The notes below the pieces were generated by a model. That model did not search any database. It was not told where the DNA came from and saw nothing but the letters and a program-made list of their open reading frames with translations. The position numbers were made by a program, and so were the translations under genes. This document shows, one piece after another, positions 5,205 through 6,761 of a stretch of 6,761 nt of DNA. The DNA comes from Clostridia bacterium (lineage in GTDB: Bacteria > Bacillota_A > Clostridia > Oscillospirales > CAG-272): contig JAGBZZ010000267.1 of the NCBI GenBank assembly GCA_017652965.1, positions 1 through 6,761 on the forward strand, read 5' to 3'. Position 1 is the stretch's first letter; every line of letters begins with the position of its first letter.

Positions 5205-6557
5205 ATGTCTTTCAAGAATCCCTATCTCGAAGAACTGATGCAGACGGTGGTAAAGCGCAACCCCGGTGAGCCTGAGTTTCATCAGGCCGTCCGCGAAGTG
5301 CTGGAGTCGCTTGAGCCTGTGCTGGATGCCCGTCCCGAATATATCGAGCGCGGCGTGCTTGCCGAGCTGGTAGAGCCCGAGCGTGTGATCAAGTTCCGTG
5401 TGCCGTGGGTGGATGATAACGGCAAGGTTCAGGTCAACCGCGGCTTCCGTGTGCAGTTCAACAGCGCCATCGGCCCGTACAAGGGCGGTCTTCGCTTCCA
5501 TCCCAGCGTCAATGAGAGCATCATGAAGTTCCTGGGCTTTGAGCAGACCTTTAAGAACTCGCTTACCTCGCTTCCCATGGGCGGCGGTAAGGGCGGCTCT
5601 GACTTTGATCCTCAGGGCAAGTCGGATGCCGAGGTGATGCGCTTCTGCCAGAGCTTTATGACCGAGCTGCAGAAGTACATCGGCCCGAACACCGACGTTC
5701 CCGCCGGTGATATCGGTGTCGGTGCCCGTGAGATCGGCTTTATGTTCGGCCAGTACAAGCGCCTGCGCGATGAGTTTACCGGCGTTCTGACCGGTAAGGG
5801 CATGCCCTACGGCGGCTCGATCCTCCGTCCCGAGGCGACCGGTTACGGCGCTGTTTACTACCTCGTCGATATGCTGAACTACTTCGGCGACGACATCAAG
5901 GGTAAGACGGTTGCGATCTCGGGCTTCGGTAACGTTGCCTGGGGTGTTGCCAAGAAGGTGACCGAGCTTGGCGGTAAGGTCGTTACCCTTTCGGGTGCCA
6001 ACGGCTACATCTACGATCCCGACGGTGTTGCCACCGAGGAGAAGATCAACTACATGCTTGAGATGCGTGCCTCCTGCCGCAACCGCGTGCAGGACTACTC
6101 GGATAAGTTCGGTGTGGAATTCTTCCCGAACGAGAAGCCGTGGTGCCGCAAGGTGGACATCATGATGCCCTGCGCCACGCAGAACGAGGTTGGCCTTGAG
6201 GATGCCAAGATGATGGTCGCCAATGGCCTGAAGTACTACGTGGAGGTCTCCAACATGCCTACCACGAACGAGGCGATGGCCTACCTTAAGGAGAACGGCG
6301 TTATCATCGCTCCCTCTAAGGCTGTCAACGCGGGCGGCGTTTCGGTCTCCGGCCTTGAAATGTCGCAGAACTCGATGCGCTACAGCTGGACGGCCGAGGA
6401 GGTTGATGAGAAGCTGCATATGATCATGCACAACATCTTCACGAACTCGCTTGCCGCCGCCCATCAGTACGGCCTCGGTGACGACCTTGTCGCCGGTGCG
6501 AACATCGCCGGCTTTATCAAGGTTGCCGACGCGATGCTGGCCTTCGGTGTTGTCTGA
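5205..6557 (+). CDS. gdhA: Hexameric glutamate dehydrogenase, probably NADP-preferring
   Basis: This cytosolic enzyme interconverts 2-oxoglutarate plus ammonium with glutamate, using NAD(P)H; it links carbon metabolism to nitrogen assimilation. At 450 aa it is full length for the ~450-aa hexameric class. The substrate-binding Lys93 is in GPYKGGLRFHPSV (90-102), Lys117 in EQTFKNSL, the catalytic Lys129 in PMGGGKGGSDFDP, and Asp169 in PAGDIGVG. The Rossmann turn GFGNVA is at 240-245, and Ser382 is in NAGGVSVSGLEMSQNS. Overall it resembles Clostridium symbiosum GDH, which is NAD-dependent. However, the residues after the second Rossmann strand are LSGANGYIYDP (Ala265-Asn266) where C. symbiosum has Pro-Asp, as I recall. 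Loss of the acidic residue argues for NADP(H), but this is inferred. The start is 5205 rather than 5196 because of SD spacing. It is monocistronic, with its own promoter, a structured leader and a strong terminator. The codon use is strongly biased, as expected for a highly expressed gene. Confidence 0.97.
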   Translation: MSFKNPYLEELMQTVVKRNPGEPEFHQAVREVLESLEPVLDARPEYIERGVLAELVEPERVIKFRVPWVDDNGKVQVNRGFRVQFNSAIGPYKGGLRFHPSVNESIMKFLGFEQTFKNSLTSLPMGGGKGGSDFDPQGKSDAEVMRFCQSFMTELQKYIGPNTDVPAGDIGVGAREIGFMFGQYKRLRDEFTGVLTGKGMPYGGSILRPEATGYGAVYYLVDMLNYFGDDIKGKTVAISGFGNVAWGVAKKVTELGGKVVTLSGANGYIYDPDGVATEEKINYMLEMRASCRNRVQDYSDKFGVEFFPNEKPWCRKVDIMMPCATQNEVGLEDAKMMVANGLKYYVEVSNMPTTNEAMAYLKENGVIIAPSKAVNAGGVSVSGLEMSQNSMRYSWTAEEVDEKLHMIMHNIFTNSLAAAHQYGLGDDLVAGANIAGFIKVADAMLAFGVV

Positions 6558-6575
6558 TTTTCAACCGAACCAAAT

Positions 6576-6617
6576 AAAAGCAGGACAGAGAACGAAAAAT
6601 TCTCTGTCCTGCTTTTT
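6576..6617. terminator. Bidirectional intrinsic terminator after gdhA
   Basis: A perfect 17-bp stem (6576-6592 with 6600-6616) encloses a 7-nt CGAAAAA loop. On the plus strand it ends in TTTTT (6613-6617), 18 bp after the gdhA TGA. On the minus strand the stem is followed by TTTTATTTGG, so it can also stop the convergent gene ending at 6638. Confidence 0.95.
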
Positions 6618-6637
6618 GGTTGCAAGGGGATTGATCC

Positions 6638-6761
6638 TTATTTTTTCCTTTTTGAAACAATGCGAACGATAATGCCGAAGATAATTTGAACAGCACTTAT
6701 ACCAAGTGGAATAAAAAGCATATATTTTCCAATTTGTTTTACGTATATGTCATCGGAAATA
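6638..6761 (-). CDS. C-terminal 40 residues of an unidentified membrane protein, truncated by the window edge
   Basis: A minus-strand frame is open from the right window edge to TAA at 6640-6638. It encodes ISDDIYVKQIGKYMLF, a hydrophobic segment of about 22 residues (MLFIPLG to FGIIVRIV), and a basic SKRKK tail. This is consistent with a final transmembrane helix followed by a cytoplasmic positive end. The stop lies 21 bp from the shared terminator, in the convergent orientation expected of a real gene end. GC content is about 30% by hand count, far lower than its neighbours. There is too little sequence to name a family; it could also be a small protein starting at the internal ATG, but no ribosome binding site supports that. 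Confidence 0.6.
   Translation of the reverse strand, partial: ISDDIYVKQIGKYMLFIPLGISAVQIIFGIIVRIVSKRKK

Noticed and set aside
5199..6464. Long open frame of 421 codons on the minus strand opposite gdhA
   Set aside because: It mirrors the biased codon use of gdhA, has no ribosome binding site or promoter, and its product looks low-complexity; gdhA is certain on the other strand.

Overview
The window looks like ordinary chromosomal DNA from a moderately GC-rich Firmicute, probably an Oscillospirales/Ruminococcaceae-type clostridium. The evidence is strong AGGAGG-type ribosome binding sites, sigma-A promoters with extended -10 (TGn) elements, and proteins that resemble clostridial families: a C. 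symbiosum-like hexameric glutamate dehydrogenase, a paired short chromate transporter and an EcsA-like ABC exporter. The genus assignment is inference. The last ~120 bp is much more AT-rich (about 30% GC by hand count) than the rest.

Layout. Bases 1-4353 hold one minus-strand transcription unit, read from right to left. A promoter at 4325-4353 is followed by two short CHR-family chromate-transport subunits (4-bp ATGA overlap), an ABC exporter ATPase, its ~12-helix permease (stop and start overlap), and the first half of peptide chain release factor 3 (prfC), which runs off the left edge and starts at TTG. The gaps are -4, 12, -1 and 25 bp, and no internal terminator is visible, so these five genes are probably co-transcribed. 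Upstream of them, 4385-5005 is a single-gene minus-strand unit for a 206-aa cytosolic protein resembling the YesU/DUF1961 concanavalin-like fold. It has its own near-consensus promoter and a stem-loop after its stop codon.

The 199-bp divergent region 5006-5204 separates that gene from plus-strand gdhA (5205-6557, 450 aa, glutamate dehydrogenase). It is the most information-dense non-coding stretch. It contains two divergent promoters, a perfect 7-3-7 dyad covering the gdhA -35 box (candidate operator), and a leader RNA that can fold into a bulged 15-bp hairpin ending at the Shine-Dalgarno. gdhA ends in a long hairpin terminator with T-runs on both sides. This terminator also serves a convergent minus-strand gene, of which only the last 40 codons (one membrane helix plus a basic tail) are in the window.

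Functionally the window combines ammonium assimilation (gdhA), translation termination/recycling (prfC), and two membrane transport systems. I see no mobile elements, CRISPR arrays, tRNAs or rRNAs, and no convincing undescribed multi-gene system. The points most worth checking are the gdhA control region and the GDH coenzyme-site residues.
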